A stretch of DNA of 15,888 nt from Dehalococcoidales bacterium (lineage in GTDB: Bacteria > Chloroflexota > Dehalococcoidia > Dehalococcoidales > RBG-16-60-22). The notes under the pieces are model-generated. The model did not search any database and was not told the DNA's origin. It saw only the letters and a program-made list of their open reading frames with translations. The translations under genes were made by a program, and so were the position numbers. Below are positions 1 through 6,942 of the stretch, piece by piece (the first letter of the stretch is position 1; each line of letters starts with the position of its first letter). The DNA is taken from positions 1 to 15,888 of the forward strand of contig JAFGPF010000025.1 of the NCBI GenBank assembly GCA_016926115.1. Reading direction: 5' to 3'.

Positions 1-4
1 AATT

Positions 5-56
5 AGTTTATAATATAAACTATATAGTATATATACAATTAAAATAATATATTATT
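5..56. promoter_or_regulatory. AT-rich inverted repeats upstream of marR gene, possible operator
   Basis: Bases 5-21 form a perfect inverted repeat, AGTTTAT-aat-ATAAACT (7-base arms, 3-base centre). Bases 43-56 are a perfect 14-base palindrome, AATAATATATTATT. Both lie 50-100 bases ahead of the MarR-type gene. MarR regulators are known to bind 16-20 base palindromes, often in their own promoters, so autoregulation is plausible. The arms contain TATAAT-like hexamers (for example 9-14), but I could not fix a confident -35/-10 pair. AT-rich DNA forms palindromes easily by chance, so the operator role is inference. Confidence 0.35.
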
Positions 57-105
57 ATGTATATGTACTAATATCATGACGGAGCTAACAGGAGGAAGAC
101 GTAAT

Positions 106-561
106 ATGCGAATCGATATTTTAAGTGATGTTGCCGTAGATTTGCTCTCCGTGCCGACGCTTATTTTCAGGATTATACGCAAGAAACTTATTAACGTCAC
201 CCTTGCCGATATTGTAGAGGATATCAAGTTCCCTCATTTTGAAATTATGATGGTGCTTAAGGACGAAGGCACCCTGCATCCCGCCGAAATCGGCGAAAAA
301 CTGCTCATTGCTAAAGCCCAAATGACCCACCTGATTGATAAGCTGGTGGAACTGGACATGGTGGAAAGGGAAATGGACCCCACCGACAGGCGGACTTTGA
401 ATATAGCTCTTACCGGAAAAGGGAAAAAATTTCTGGAAAATCATGAGAATAATATATTAAACGCTGTACGGGAATATATATCCTGCCTCGGAGATGATGA
501 AATCACAGCCTTATCTCATTCGCTGAGAACTCTGCGAGACACGCTGTTAAAACTGCAGTAA
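106..561 (+). CDS. MarR-family transcriptional regulator
   Basis: This 151-residue protein has the size and order of a MarR winged-helix repressor. Helical dimerisation segments lie at about 1-45 and 110-150. A winged helix lies between, at about 45-105, with the recognition region LLIAKAQMTHLIDKLVE and the family wing motif DPTDRR at 91-96, followed by LTGKGK. The frame extends upstream to an ATG at 76, but the strong GGAGGA at 91-96 sits 9 bases ahead of the ATG at 106, so 106 is chosen. It lies 56 bases upstream of two MATE efflux genes on the same strand. By analogy with MepR/MepA-type cassettes it probably controls them in response to a small toxic ligand. The family call is firm; the ligand is unknown. 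Confidence 0.9.
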   Translation: MRIDILSDVAVDLLSVPTLIFRIIRKKLINVTLADIVEDIKFPHFEIMMVLKDEGTLHPAEIGEKLLIAKAQMTHLIDKLVELDMVEREMDPTDRRTLNIALTGKGKKFLENHENNILNAVREYISCLGDDEITALSHSLRTLRDTLLKLQ

Positions 562-617
562 ACAGGTCTGATATTCCACTGGTACGGTAATACCTTCAAG
601 GATGTGCGAATTACTCT

Positions 618-2045
618 ATGCAAAATCAACCTCCAGATCACAACATACTGGACACCGATAGAATCGGCTGGCTGCTGATTAAACTGGCTACGCCGGCCTT
701 TTTGGGGATGTTCGTCCAGACTTTATACAATGTGATAAATACTATTTTCGTCGGCCAGTTCGTCGGCACGCTGGCGATAGCGGGTCTTTCCATCGCCTTC
801 CCGTTGCAGATGTTAATCATGGGATTATCCATGATGGTGGGGATGGGCGGCGCGTCGCTGGTCTCGAGGCTCCTGGGGAAAGGCGAAAAAGACCGGGCGG
901 AACTTGCCCTGGGGAACGGCATTACCGTAGGCGTCATACTGGGCGTCCTGGCGATGATTGTCATCCTCCCCTTCGTCGACTTCTGGCTGAAGCTTATCGG
1001 CGCTTCGGAAGCGGTGCTTCCTTTTGCCAGGGACTACCTGACGATTATCACCGCCGGTTCGGTATTCAATATTCTGGCTATGGCACTACTCAGCCTGGCG
1101 CGGTCGGAGGGTAATGCCCGGGTGGGGATGACCGCAATGATAATGGGCGCCATACTGAGCATAATCCTGGACGCGGTATTCATCATATGGTTGAAGATGG
1201 GCGTTACCGGGGCCGCTCTGGCAACCGTAATATCGCAGGTAGCTTCTTTCGTATATCTCTTGACCTATTATCTTACCGGAAGTAGTTACCTTAAAATACG
1301 CTTGAGCAACATGCGGCTGAACTATTCGATTTTAAAAGACATGTTCGCCATCGGGGTCGCCTCATTCGTGCAGACGATAGCCAGCAGTCTTTCCGCAATG
1401 TTGTTGATAAATATGGTGGTCACCCACGGTGGTGACGTGGCCCTCGGGGCATTCGGCATCATCCAGCGGGTGATGATGTTCGCCCTGATGCCGGGGATGG
1501 TCATCGGGCAGGGTCTCCAGCCGATACTCGGTTTTAACTACGGCGCCAAGCGCTATCACCTCGCCCAGAAGTCGATAATGCTGGCGGTGACCGTTTCCAC
1601 GTCGTTGAGCATCCTGGCTTTTCTCATACTTTACTTCATTCCGGAGCCGTTAATCGGGATATTCAGCAAGGACACGGAACTGATTGCCGTAGGCGCCCAT
1701 GCTTCCAAGCTCGTATTTTTGTCCATGCCGATCATGGGCGCGGTGATGGTCGGGCAGCTGATCTTTCAGGCAATCGGTAAGGCAGTGCAATCCTTCATCA
1801 CGGCAATCGTCAGGCCGGTGGTGTTTTTAATCCCGATGGTATTGATACTTTCCCGTACCTGGGGGCTGGATGGAGTTTTCCTTTCCTTCCCGGCTTCCGA
1901 CGTGTTAGCGCTGTTACTGATAGTCGGCATGCTCTTTCCTATCATAAGCCAATTCAGGAAGGCTGCCGCAAAGCAAAAACAGGCGGGTATCGGGACGGTT
2001 GGACAACTATTAAGTACTCCGGAGAGCAGCCGGGTAATAGACTAG
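618..2045 (+). CDS. MATE-family multidrug/toxin efflux transporter (copy 1)
   Basis: This 475-residue, strongly hydrophobic protein has the length and 12-helix pattern of MATE transporters, which export cationic compounds in exchange for Na+ or H+ across the inner membrane. TM1 contains IKLATPAFLGMF and YNVINTIFVGQ. The repeated half is visible as PLQMLIMGLSMMVGMGGASL in the N half and the GQGLQPILGFNYGA block at about 298-310 in the C half. At position 41, in TM1, it has Asn. The aligned site is Asp in copy 2 and in NorM of Vibrio cholerae (D36), where it is implicated in cation coupling; MepA-like members, as I recall them, can also have Asn. The ribosome site is weak (AAGG about 16 bases upstream), which suggests coupling to the upstream gene. 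It is 19 bases from copy 2. MepA/NorM-type is as fine as I can classify it. Confidence 0.93.
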   Translation: MQNQPPDHNILDTDRIGWLLIKLATPAFLGMFVQTLYNVINTIFVGQFVGTLAIAGLSIAFPLQMLIMGLSMMVGMGGASLVSRLLGKGEKDRAELALGNGITVGVILGVLAMIVILPFVDFWLKLIGASEAVLPFARDYLTIITAGSVFNILAMALLSLARSEGNARVGMTAMIMGAILSIILDAVFIIWLKMGVTGAALATVISQVASFVYLLTYYLTGSSYLKIRLSNMRLNYSILKDMFAIGVASFVQTIASSLSAMLLINMVVTHGGDVALGAFGIIQRVMMFALMPGMVIGQGLQPILGFNYGAKRYHLAQKSIMLAVTVSTSLSILAFLILYFIPEPLIGIFSKDTELIAVGAHASKLVFLSMPIMGAVMVGQLIFQAIGKAVQSFITAIVRPVVFLIPMVLILSRTWGLDGVFLSFPASDVLALLLIVGMLFPIISQFRKAAAKQKQAGIGTVGQLLSTPESSRVID

Positions 2046-2064
2046 CTACCTTGGGGGTGCCTTT

Positions 2065-3486
2065 ATGCAGGGTAGAATGATGGAAGAGCGAGGCCGCAAC
2101 GTGCTTGATGATGAGCATATCGGCAGGTTGCTGGTCAAGCTTACCCTTCCGGCTTTCTTCGGCATGTTCGTGATGACGCTGTATAACGTCGTCGACACTA
2201 TATTCATCGGCCAGTACGTGGGGCCGCTCGGGATAGCCGGTCTTTCCATAGTATTCCCGCTCCAGATGTTCTCGATGGGCATCGGGCAGATGATGGGGAT
2301 GGGTGGGGCATCGCTCATTTCCCGGCTTATCGGCGCGAATAATATCCCGAGGGCCGAGCACGCCCTCGGCAACGCCTTCAGCGGCACCGTCGTTCTGTCC
2401 GTCGTCGTCATGATAGTCGGCCTCTCGAACGTGGATTTCTGGGTCAGGCTGATGGGCGCCTCGGATACAATCCTCCCCTACGCCAGCGATTACATGAGGA
2501 TTATCCTCTTCGGCATGTTTTTCCAGACATTTTCCATGTCGATGAATACCCTCATCCGGGCGGAAGGCAACGCCCGCGTTCCCATGATCGGCATGATTAT
2601 CGGCGCCGGCCTGAACATCATCCTCGATGCCGTCTTCATTATACCCCTTAAAATGGGTGTACAGGGCGCCGCCCTGGCGACAGTGATTGCGCAGTTAATC
2701 TCTTCCGTTTATTTCCTGAGCTACCATGTCACCGGCAAGAGCTTCCTCAAGCTGATTCCCAGGAACCTGATAATCCAGTGGCAGATAATGAAGGACATCC
2801 TCGCCATCGGCGTTTCCGCGCTGGCGATGACCATCGCCGGTAGCGTCGCATCTATCTTCGTCAACAGGCTTCTCGTCCACTATGGAGGCGATATTCACAT
2901 ATCGGCTTTCGGCATTCTCCACCGCATCATGATGTTCGCCCTGATGCCGGGCATGGTCATCGGGCAGGGACTCCAGCCGATACTCGGTTTCAATTACGGC
3001 GCTAAAAGGTTTGGCAGGGCTTTGAAGTCAATCAGAATAAGCGTTACGTACGCGACTGCTATCAGCTGTATAGCCTTTGCGGTACTGTATTTTTCGCCGG
3101 AACCATTCCTGCGTGTCTTCACCAACGATGTAGAGCTTATTAGCGTGAGCGTATACGGCGCTAAGCGAATCTTTGCCGTGATGCCGGTAATAGGGCTGAT
3201 GATGGTCGGGCAGCTCATCTTCCAGGCAATAGGCAAGGTGATTCAGGCGATCGTGAGTTCGCTGGCGAGGTCGGCGCTGTTCCTGCTGCCCACGGTGCTG
3301 ATATTCCCGGAGTTCTGGGGTGTAGACGGCGTGTGGCTGGCGTTTCCGGTTACCGACGTGCTGACGCTGCTGTTGACCTTAACGTTGATTATACCGATAT
3401 TGCGCGAATTTATCAGGCGGAGCAAGTCGCCGGTTCCCGAACCGGATAAGTTCAACCTCCCCCCTCCCCCCGTTAAGCTGGGATAG
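2065..3486 (+). CDS. MATE-family multidrug/toxin efflux transporter (copy 2)
   Basis: This 473-residue MATE transporter is a tandem paralogue of the preceding gene, collinear with it along its whole length. TM1 carries NVVDTIFIGQ with Asp44 at the site matching NorM D36. Residues 289-315 are identical to 286-312 of copy 1. The start follows a GGGGGTG ribosome site at 2052-2058; ATGs at 2077 and 2080 are alternative starts. The C-terminal tail is proline-rich and is encoded by two C6 tracts at 3459-3471, a place where slippage or sequencing error could shift the end. With the upstream MarR gene and copy 1 it forms a likely three-gene efflux operon. Substrates cannot be predicted from sequence. 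Confidence 0.93.
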   Translation: MQGRMMEERGRNVLDDEHIGRLLVKLTLPAFFGMFVMTLYNVVDTIFIGQYVGPLGIAGLSIVFPLQMFSMGIGQMMGMGGASLISRLIGANNIPRAEHALGNAFSGTVVLSVVVMIVGLSNVDFWVRLMGASDTILPYASDYMRIILFGMFFQTFSMSMNTLIRAEGNARVPMIGMIIGAGLNIILDAVFIIPLKMGVQGAALATVIAQLISSVYFLSYHVTGKSFLKLIPRNLIIQWQIMKDILAIGVSALAMTIAGSVASIFVNRLLVHYGGDIHISAFGILHRIMMFALMPGMVIGQGLQPILGFNYGAKRFGRALKSIRISVTYATAISCIAFAVLYFSPEPFLRVFTNDVELISVSVYGAKRIFAVMPVIGLMMVGQLIFQAIGKVIQAIVSSLARSALFLLPTVLIFPEFWGVDGVWLAFPVTDVLTLLLTLTLIIPILREFIRRSKSPVPEPDKFNLPPPPVKLG

Positions 3487-3513
3487 CATATTCGCATATC
3501 TCATATCTCTCAG

Positions 3514-3542
3514 TTGAGATTGTCAGCATTTCAAGCTATACT
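3514..3542 (+). promoter_or_regulatory. sigma70-type promoter for the toroid-fold gene
   Basis: TTGAGA (3514-3519), a 17-base spacer and TATACT (3537-3542) match the consensus at five of six positions each. The predicted transcript starts near 3549, about 27 bases before the ATG at 3576. This separates the downstream gene from the MATE operon. Confidence 0.65.
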
Positions 3543-3575
3543 GTTCTCACCGTAATATCTCCGTGGAGAATAGCT

Positions 3576-4568
3576 ATGGCTCAGGCTGCCTTGGAATGGC
3601 TGCTGGAAGACGGCGATATCGGCGTGAAATACCTCGCCAGGCGCGACCTGCTTCATGCCGGTGCCGCCGAACTTAAGCAGGTAAAGAAAGCCGCCCACAC
3701 CGACGGTCCAATAGCCGTGATTCTGGACAAGATGCACACGGAGGGCTACTGGGAGAAGCCCGGTGTCGGCTACTTACCCAAGTACACCAGCACGGTCTGG
3801 GCGGTCATCATGCTGGCGCAGCTGGGCGCTTCACTGGACATGGACACCCGTATCGCCACCGCCTGTTATTACGTGCTGGATAACAGCCTTAGCGAAGGCG
3901 GGCATTTTTCAGCCTCTGGGGCGCCCTCCGCAACGGCGGACTGCTTACAGGGCAATCTCTGCGCTTCATTACTCGATCTGGGGTGTGCGGACGCGCGCCT
4001 GGACAAAGCTTTCGAATGGATGGCGCGGAGCGTCACCGGGGAGGACGTCGCCCCGAATACGGATAAAAAGGCGACCCTCCGCTATTATGCGAGCAAGCGC
4101 GGTCCGCTTTTCGCCTGCGGTTCCAATAACAAGCTGTCCTGCGCCTGGGGAGGCACCAAGGTGATGCTGGCTTTCAGCAAGCTGCCGCAGGAGAAGCGGA
4201 CGCCGCTGATAGACAGCGCGATAGAGGCGGGCGTGGACTTCTTCTTCGGGGTGGACCCGGCTACGGCGGACTATCCCTGCGGGTTCGCCCCCAAGCCGAG
4301 CGGTAACTGGTGGAAGTTCGGCTTTCCGGTATTTTACGTTACGGATATATTACAGGTTGCCGAGTCGCTGGCGGGACTGGGCTACGCCAAAGACCCGCGC
4401 CTGGCTAATACTATGAAGCTGATTGAAGAAAAACAGGATGCGGACGGACGCTGGCCCATGGAGTACAGCTATACCGGCAAGACGTGGTTCGACTTCGGTC
4501 CTAAAAAGCAGCCGAACAAGTGGGTGACTTTACGCGCGTTACGCGTGCTGGACGCGGCGTGTAAGTAA
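3576..4568 (+). CDS. Cysteine-rich protein with terpene cyclase/prenyltransferase-like alpha/alpha-toroid fold, function unknown
   Basis: This 330-residue soluble protein has no signal peptide or membrane segment. Repeating helix-turn-helix blocks carry the marks of alpha/alpha-toroid proteins (squalene cyclase and prenyltransferase-beta superfamily): GYWEKPGVGYLPKYTSTVWAV near 57-77, GGHFSASG near 108-115, and QDADGRWP (287-294, QW-like) followed by NKWVTLRALRVL. I see no cyclase DxDD motif, so class II cyclase activity is unlikely. Eight cysteines stand out, at 97, 123, 129, 137, 181, 189, 235 and 329, including DCLQGNLC and CGSNNKLSC; a metal or Fe-S role is possible but unproven. The start follows GGAG at 3565-3568. 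It has its own promoter and converges on a cupin pair only 14 bases away. The fold call is moderate; the function is unknown. Confidence 0.75.
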   Translation: MAQAALEWLLEDGDIGVKYLARRDLLHAGAAELKQVKKAAHTDGPIAVILDKMHTEGYWEKPGVGYLPKYTSTVWAVIMLAQLGASLDMDTRIATACYYVLDNSLSEGGHFSASGAPSATADCLQGNLCASLLDLGCADARLDKAFEWMARSVTGEDVAPNTDKKATLRYYASKRGPLFACGSNNKLSCAWGGTKVMLAFSKLPQEKRTPLIDSAIEAGVDFFFGVDPATADYPCGFAPKPSGNWWKFGFPVFYVTDILQVAESLAGLGYAKDPRLANTMKLIEEKQDADGRWPMEYSYTGKTWFDFGPKKQPNKWVTLRALRVLDAACK

Positions 4569-4582
4569 TCTGCCCCGTTCTA

Positions 4583-5014
4583 TTATTCGTACTTGTCCGT
4601 GGACGCGGCGATGAAGTGGAATATCGGCCGCTTGATGTTCCTGACGATAATGGGTCCGTGCTGCACGCCTTCCGGCACATAGGACGCAAAACTTTTGGTA
4701 ACCTTGTGGGTCTGGTTGTCTACCGTGATTTCTATCTCCGCGCCAAGGTCCTGGATATCGTCGTAGTTGAAGCCGAAGAAGCCTATCAGCACCCCGTATT
4801 TGTGGGTATGCGATTCCGTCAGCTTGATTTCGTTCCCGGCACCCGGCACTATCCACCTGGCTTCGCTGAAGAACTCGGCACCGGGTACGGTGTCGGCGTC
4901 CACGTGGACGATATTCTTCACGAATTTGGGGTCTACCTTAAGGCGATATGCCGGTAGTTTTTTAATAGGTTTATCGTAATCGACGACGTTCCTGGCATTT
5001 CTCTTTTCCGCCAT
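4583..5014 (-). CDS. Cupin-like protein, smaller paralogue lacking the ligand Glu
   Basis: This 143-residue protein is a probable single-domain beta-barrel. Cupin motif 1 is partly present as ESHTHKYG (H69, H71), but the usual Glu four residues after the second His is Val75. Motif 2 is present as PEGVQHGPIIVRN (P114, G116, H119, N126). It is a homologue of the gene just upstream: both share an HxH motif, an (D)DLGxEIE segment, SF(A/M)xYxP(E/A)G and a final (I/M)FH stretch. It starts MAEK after a GAGG-type ribosome site. It is probably co-transcribed with that gene (52-base gap). Cupins include dioxygenases, isomerases and sugar-binding or sensing proteins, so no reaction can be assigned. The missing Glu may mean a three-His metal site or no catalysis. 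Confidence 0.7.
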   Translation of the reverse strand: MAEKRNARNVVDYDKPIKKLPAYRLKVDPKFVKNIVHVDADTVPGAEFFSEARWIVPGAGNEIKLTESHTHKYGVLIGFFGFNYDDIQDLGAEIEITVDNQTHKVTKSFASYVPEGVQHGPIIVRNIKRPIFHFIAASTDKYE

Positions 5015-5066
5015 TTCCGTTACCTCTTTCTCAGTAAAAATAAAGCCGGAGTTAATTATCCCCGAA

Positions 5067-5576
5067 TTATACGTACCTGTGCCCCGAGCCTACCGTCAGG
5101 TGGAACATGGGGGCGTCAAAGCGGTGAATCCTCAGCGGGCAGTGCATCATTCCGGCAGGAATGTAGACCATGAAACTTCTGGTCAACCGGAACTCCTCGT
5201 CTTCCAGCCAGAACTCTATCTCGCCGCCGAGGTCGCCCGGGTCATCCATGTTGGTCCCGAAATAGCAGAAAAGCTCGATGAAGGGATGGGAGTGCGGGGT
5301 GATGCCGGGTGCCCCTTCCTTCTTCATGCGTTCCACCATCTCCGGGGTGATTATCATCTGCCGCTGGTCTTTCATATAGCCGGGCCACTGCCAGGTGCAC
5401 TCGGCGTAAAGGGCGCCCGGGATAACGTCCTCGTCCATCCAGATGACGTGCTCGAGGGGCATGCGGTATCCGTCGCGGTATCCCTGACCTATCTTCTGGT
5501 CGCCTTTGAAGCCGGGCATGACCACGCCCTGCTTGAGTTCTGTGCATATGTATTTTCCGTATTTAGATTCTGCCAT
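5067..5576 (-). CDS. Cupin-like protein with complete HxH...E...H metal site
   Basis: This 169-residue protein has both cupin motifs: HSHPFIE at 95-101 (H95, H97, E101) and PAGMMH at 140-145 (H145), the classical 3-His/1-Glu metal set on a beta-barrel. The N-terminal 80 residues (GKYICTELKQ, EHVIWMDEDVIPGALYAEC, TWQWPGY) precede the barrel motifs; DEDVIPGALY aligns with DADTVPGAEF in the smaller paralogue. The ribosome site is AAAGGAG, just upstream of the ATG at 5576. It is first in a two-gene minus-strand unit with its own likely promoter. The family call rests on the motifs; substrate and pathway are unknown. The neighbouring flavoprotein suggests redox-linked small-molecule metabolism, but that is only contextual. 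Confidence 0.75.
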   Translation of the reverse strand: MAESKYGKYICTELKQGVVMPGFKGDQKIGQGYRDGYRMPLEHVIWMDEDVIPGALYAECTWQWPGYMKDQRQMIITPEMVERMKKEGAPGITPHSHPFIELFCYFGTNMDDPGDLGGEIEFWLEDEEFRLTRSFMVYIPAGMMHCPLRIHRFDAPMFHLTVGSGHRYV

Positions 5577-5602
5577 TGCCGGTTCTCCTTTCTCTGATAT
5601 TA

Positions 5603-5632
5603 ATTATAAACTCTGGAATGTAATTTTGCGAA
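5603..5632 (-). promoter_or_regulatory. promoter for the cupin pair
   Basis: On the minus strand, TTCGCA (5632-5627), an 18-base spacer and a consensus TATAAT (5608-5603) precede the first cupin gene by about 27 bases. The -10 is perfect; the -35 matches four of six positions. Confidence 0.45.
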
Positions 5633-5643
5633 TGATAAGGATA

Positions 5644-6192
5644 TCAGCGGTCAGGGCTGTCCGCCGCCAGTTTTTTAGCCAACCGCTTTAGGCGTTTATC
5701 CAATCCCGGGACTTTGATGGCGTCGCCGGGATTTTTCGCCAGTGCCGTCACGCTGCCCACCCACTGCATTTTCAGAAGCGAGGCATAGCCTTTCAGATTA
5801 CGAATCGTCTGCCCGATGCCTTCCTCGGCGACGGCCAGACCGGCGATGTGTTTTCCTTCCAGCCGGGGCCAGATGGGGCAGGTGCGGTCGAGGAAATTCT
5901 TGAGCCGACCGGAGAGCATTTCCATGTAGCCGGGGGTCGCCAGCACGATGGCGTCGGCGGCGAGCAGCGCGGGGTAGGCCTCCGCCATGTCGTCCTTGAT
6001 TTTACAGATGCCCTTCCTTTCTTTGCCCCCCTCCTCGCAGGCGAGGCAGCCCCGGCACATCTTCACGTCTATTTTCCTGAGCAGCAGCAGTTCCACGTCC
6101 GCCCCGTTGCGGGAGGCTGCTTCCAGCAGCGTGCGCAGCATCCATTCCGTATTACCACGGCGCGGCGAGCCGCAGACCCCGATTATTTTCAT
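5644..6192 (-). CDS. Flavodoxin-like NAD(P)H-dependent FMN reductase / iron-sulfur flavoprotein
   Basis: From the chosen start this is a 182-residue flavodoxin-fold protein. It opens with beta-1 and the FMN phosphate loop GSPRRGNT (8-15), and the second flavin-contacting loop is ATPGYMEMLSGRLKNFLDR at about 85-103. Between them lies C46-x2-C49-x2-C52-x10-C63, recalling the compact Fe-S motif of iron-sulfur flavoproteins (ISF) that shuttle electrons in anaerobes, with a longer last gap. The open frame reaches 6249, but a promoter at 6221-6249 puts the transcript start near 6214, leaving only the ATG at 6192 usable; its ribosome site is weak (GAAAG). It probably reduces electron carriers, quinone-like or xenobiotic compounds. 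Whether it really carries a cluster is undecided. Confidence 0.85.
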   Translation of the reverse strand: MKIIGVCGSPRRGNTEWMLRTLLEAASRNGADVELLLLRKIDVKMCRGCLACEEGGKERKGICKIKDDMAEAYPALLAADAIVLATPGYMEMLSGRLKNFLDRTCPIWPRLEGKHIAGLAVAEEGIGQTIRNLKGYASLLKMQWVGSVTALAKNPGDAIKVPGLDKRLKRLAKKLAADSPDR

Positions 6193-6220
6193 CGTTTTAT
6201 GTCTTTCAGCTTTAGGTTGC

Positions 6221-6249
6221 ATTATATTCATACTTATATCAAACGTCAA
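6221..6249 (-). promoter_or_regulatory. promoter for the flavoprotein gene
   Basis: Minus-strand TTGACG (6249-6244), a 17-base spacer and TATAAT (6226-6221) make a near-consensus sigma70 promoter. Its predicted start near 6214 excludes the upstream in-frame ATGs at 6249, 6231 and 6222 and supports translation from 6192. Confidence 0.7.
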
Positions 6250-6279
6250 GATGAGAATTTTTTTATTTACGAGAAAGCG

Positions 6280-6288
6280 TGTTAGAAT
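6280..6288 (+). promoter_or_regulatory. extended -10 promoter for the DUF4177-like gene
   Basis: TGTTAGAAT is an extended -10 (TGn plus TAGAAT) with no good -35 in front; only a T-rich stretch lies at 6258-6267. The transcript would start near 6295, about 30 bases before the ATG at 6326, back to back with the flavoprotein promoter. Confidence 0.4.
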
Positions 6289-6325
6289 GTGGATAAGCGG
6301 AAAACCATATTGGGGAGATGTTCAT

Positions 6326-6523
6326 ATGGCTTGGGAGTATAAAGTGGTCCAGGGGCCCAAGGAAAGGCACCTTAACAGGATTATTACCGCGGAGGAACTG
6401 GGTAAGTTTGATAAACAGGGATGGGAACTGGTAACCACCTTCACCACCCGGGAAGGAATCGTGGGCGCGGGCTCAAAGGAATTCGAGAGGATATATTATG
6501 TATTCCGTCGCGCCGGCAAATGA
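6326..6523 (+). CDS. DUF4177-like small protein
   Basis: This 65-residue protein starts WEYKVVQGP and has LGKFDKQGWELVTTF in the middle and YYVFRRAGK at the end. That is the pattern of DUF4177-type proteins (aromatic YKVV strand, helix ending GWELV, final YxFKR strand), a small alpha/beta fold of unknown function. The open frame extends far upstream, but GGGGAG at 6312-6317 sits 8 bases before the ATG at 6326, and the predicted transcript starts after the upstream ATG at 6287. It is a single-gene unit, divergent from the flavoprotein and closed by a strong terminator. No role can be assigned. Confidence 0.8.
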   Translation: MAWEYKVVQGPKERHLNRIITAEELGKFDKQGWELVTTFTTREGIVGAGSKEFERIYYVFRRAGK

Positions 6524-6590
6524 GAATTTCGGCCGGGTAGTTAAACGAAGTATTTTAATCGATTAGCCTTTCTGATAGTCCGGATACAAA

Positions 6591-6626
6591 CATGGGCTGA
6601 GGATATCCTCAGCCCATGAGTTTTTT
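6591..6626 (+). terminator. Rho-independent terminator after the DUF4177-like gene
   Basis: A perfect 28-base palindrome (6591-6618) can form a 13-pair stem (CATGGGCTGAGGA and its complement). It is followed by AG and T6 at 6621-6626. On the other strand only a short TTTG follows, so it mainly serves the + strand. Confidence 0.85.
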
Positions 6627-6642
6627 GCAGTTTAAACCGTGA

Positions 6643-6942
6643 TTATCTGCTATTTCTTACTTTACGGAAGCAGTCGCTGCAATATACCGGTCTGCCCTGA
6701 CTGGGTTCGAACGGTACTTCAGTTTCCTTGCCGCACTCGGCGCACACCGCGGGGAACATCTGGCGGGGTCTGTAACCGCCGCTGGAACCGTATCTATCGG
6801 TCTTTCTTGCCTGACGGCATTCCGGGCAGCGTTTGGGTTCGTTGGTGTAGCCTCTCGACTGGAATTGCTCCTGTTCCTCAGCGCTAAACGTAAAAGAATT
6901 ACCGCAGTCGGCACAGGTAAGGGTCTTGTCTTCAAAAGACAT
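6643..6942 (-). CDS. Small two-module zinc-ribbon protein (zf-trcl plus CxxC-x17-CxxC)
   Basis: This 99-residue protein has two four-cysteine modules. The first is TLTCADCGNSFTFSAEEQEQ...RCPECRQARK, the pattern of the probable zinc-ribbon (zf-trcl) domain. The second is CAEC-x17-CSDC, matching the CxxC-x17-CxxC repeat described in archaeal and bacterial small proteins. A Tyr/Gly/Arg-rich linker joins them. The frame allows an upstream start at 6966, but AGGAGGT at 6955-6949 is correctly placed for the ATG at 6942. Such proteins are thought to bind Zn and perhaps nucleic acid; the real role is unknown. It has its own promoter, and its leader can fold over the ribosome site. Confidence 0.85.
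   Translation of the reverse strand: MSFEDKTLTCADCGNSFTFSAEEQEQFQSRGYTNEPKRCPECRQARKTDRYGSSGGYRPRQMFPAVCAECGKETEVPFEPSQGRPVYCSDCFRKVRNSR

Noticed and set aside
3430..3445. CCGGTT-cccg-AACCGG hairpin near the end of the second MATE gene
   Set aside because: Inside the coding region, with no T-run after it. A 6-pair stem is not enough for a terminator call.
6193..6249. Upstream starts for the flavoprotein
   Set aside because: These codons lie within the predicted promoter and upstream of the predicted transcript start; the flavodoxin fold starts at MKIIGVCGSP.
5987..6325. Long N-terminal extension of the DUF4177-like frame
   Set aside because: It crosses the flavoprotein gene and both divergent promoters. 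The ribosome site at 6312-6317 sets the start at 6326.
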